From Amphiura filiformis (Eukaryota > Echinodermata > Ophiuroidea > Amphilepidida > Amphiuridae), in assembly GCF_039555335.1 (NCBI RefSeq), contig NC_092642.1, positions 23,727,262 to 23,791,261 of the forward strand: a stretch of DNA of 64,000 nt. The letters run 5' to 3'. The notes under the pieces are model-generated. The model had not been told where the DNA came from. It searched no databases and saw only the letters and a list, made by a program, of their open reading frames with translations. Below, one piece after another: positions 63,225 to 64,000 of the stretch. How positions within the stretch are numbered: position 1 is the stretch's first letter; each line of letters starts with the position of its first letter. The translations under genes were made by a program, and so were the position numbers.

Positions 63225-63335
63225 GGTGTGACAGTAAGTGGCTCCTGGTTCATCCAAAGTGGCTCCTGGTTCACTCCAAATCTTGGTGAACCAGGGGCCA
63301 CTTTTTTGCCAAAGTGGCCCCTGGTTCAAGCTAGA
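63225..63335. repeat. GTGGCTCCTGGTTCA repeat and hairpin
   Basis: The unit occurs three times direct and once inverted (TGAACCAGGGGCCAC), enough to form a stem of about 15 bases. From 62178 to 63225 nothing was recognised. Confidence 0.7.
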
Positions 63336-63382
63336 ACTCTTATTTTCAACCTTGGTGACAACCTCTTCTTCAAACGAGAAGG

Positions 63383-63640
63383 GACGAGTGTGGCCTAATG
63401 GTTTCAGTATTTGCCTTTGGTGCATGAGATTCCAGGTTCAATTCCTGGTGATGGAGATTTTGACTGGGGGGAGTTCAGACTTCAGCTCTCTTCCATTGTT
63501 CATTAGAATTGGGTAAATGAATCATGAAAGTACTCTGTCCTTCAGAGGGGATGTTAATCTGTCAGTCCTGTGTGTACTTAGAGCCATGTATCTCGCAGTC
63601 CATTTTGAAAAGAGTAGGGTGTTAACTAGAGTCTGAAGTT
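63383..63640 (+). mobile_element. tRNA-derived SINE
   Basis: Box A-like GTGTGGCCTAATGGTTTCAG and box B TCCAGGTTCAATTCCTGG, followed by a tRNA-unrelated body (CTTCAGAGGGGATGTTAATC, CAGTCCTGTGTG) of a type common in invertebrate SINEs. From 63640 to 64000 nothing further. Confidence 0.65.
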
Positions 63641-64000
63641 TTCCGTTATATGGAAAATGGAAGAAAATCACGGAATCGGAGACAACACGGAAAATTACAT
63701 TTTTGTATGATGTGACAAAAATTGTTAAAAGATAAGAGAAATAAATGTTAAAAACAATCATGAGTTGTGTAGGCTTACATGTATGTCAATTTTTATGATA
63801 AAAATACTGTTTAATAATACCGAAATAAAGCTAAATTCGTCGGCTGTATTCCATAGTGGCGTATAGTGATTTTTGGTCATTTTTTTTGAAAATTGGCACA
63901 TATGTTTTTAATGATGTTCTCTTTCATTTTTTCTAAGTCTCATCAGTCATAATTAGCTAATTAATTAGTAATTAATTAATTAAATGTATGATAGTTACAA

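Overview
This is a eukaryotic, AT-rich window with small exons, long introns with GT..AG borders and a very dense load of inverted-repeat (foldback/MITE-like) elements. The protein matches are animal. Frequent TAGGCCTA-type and ACATGTA-type words together with tRNA-derived SINEs suggest a marine invertebrate, most likely a deuterostome such as an echinoderm; this placement is inference from texture. Only three genes can be supported from sequence.

(1) 40-21813, plus strand, 5' end outside the window: an unusual composite gene. Spliced in one continuous frame, its exons encode most of an RPA70N OB-fold (N-terminal domain of replication protein A 70 kDa subunit), then a linker made of a tandemly amplified small exon, then a RING finger, B-box and coiled coil (TRIM-type N-terminus), and finally the C-terminal guanine-exchange domain of eEF1B (eEF1 beta/delta) ending at a TAA. 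The visible model gives 573 residues and every splice phase agrees. I know of no described protein with this architecture, so this is the main candidate for something new. One caution is an in-frame TGA just upstream of the first GEF exon, which is avoided only if a weaker downstream acceptor is used.

(2) 38702-46139, minus strand: ribosomal protein S14 (uS11), four coding exons, complete, with a 5.6 kb last intron full of repeats.

(3) 57311-57542, plus strand: first coding exon of ZSWIM8, whose remaining exons lie beyond the window.

Everything else is introns and intergenic DNA. It holds hAT-like elements with 7-8 bp target duplications, TTAA-flanked elements, a TA-flanked element inserted into a minisatellite, multi-copy foldback families, tRNA-derived SINEs, a Penelope-like GIY-YIG fragment, and tandem repeats with units of about 25, 38, 42, 78, 105, 127 and 236 bp. 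The three genes have no evident functional link. Most other open frames are short chance ORFs inside repeats.
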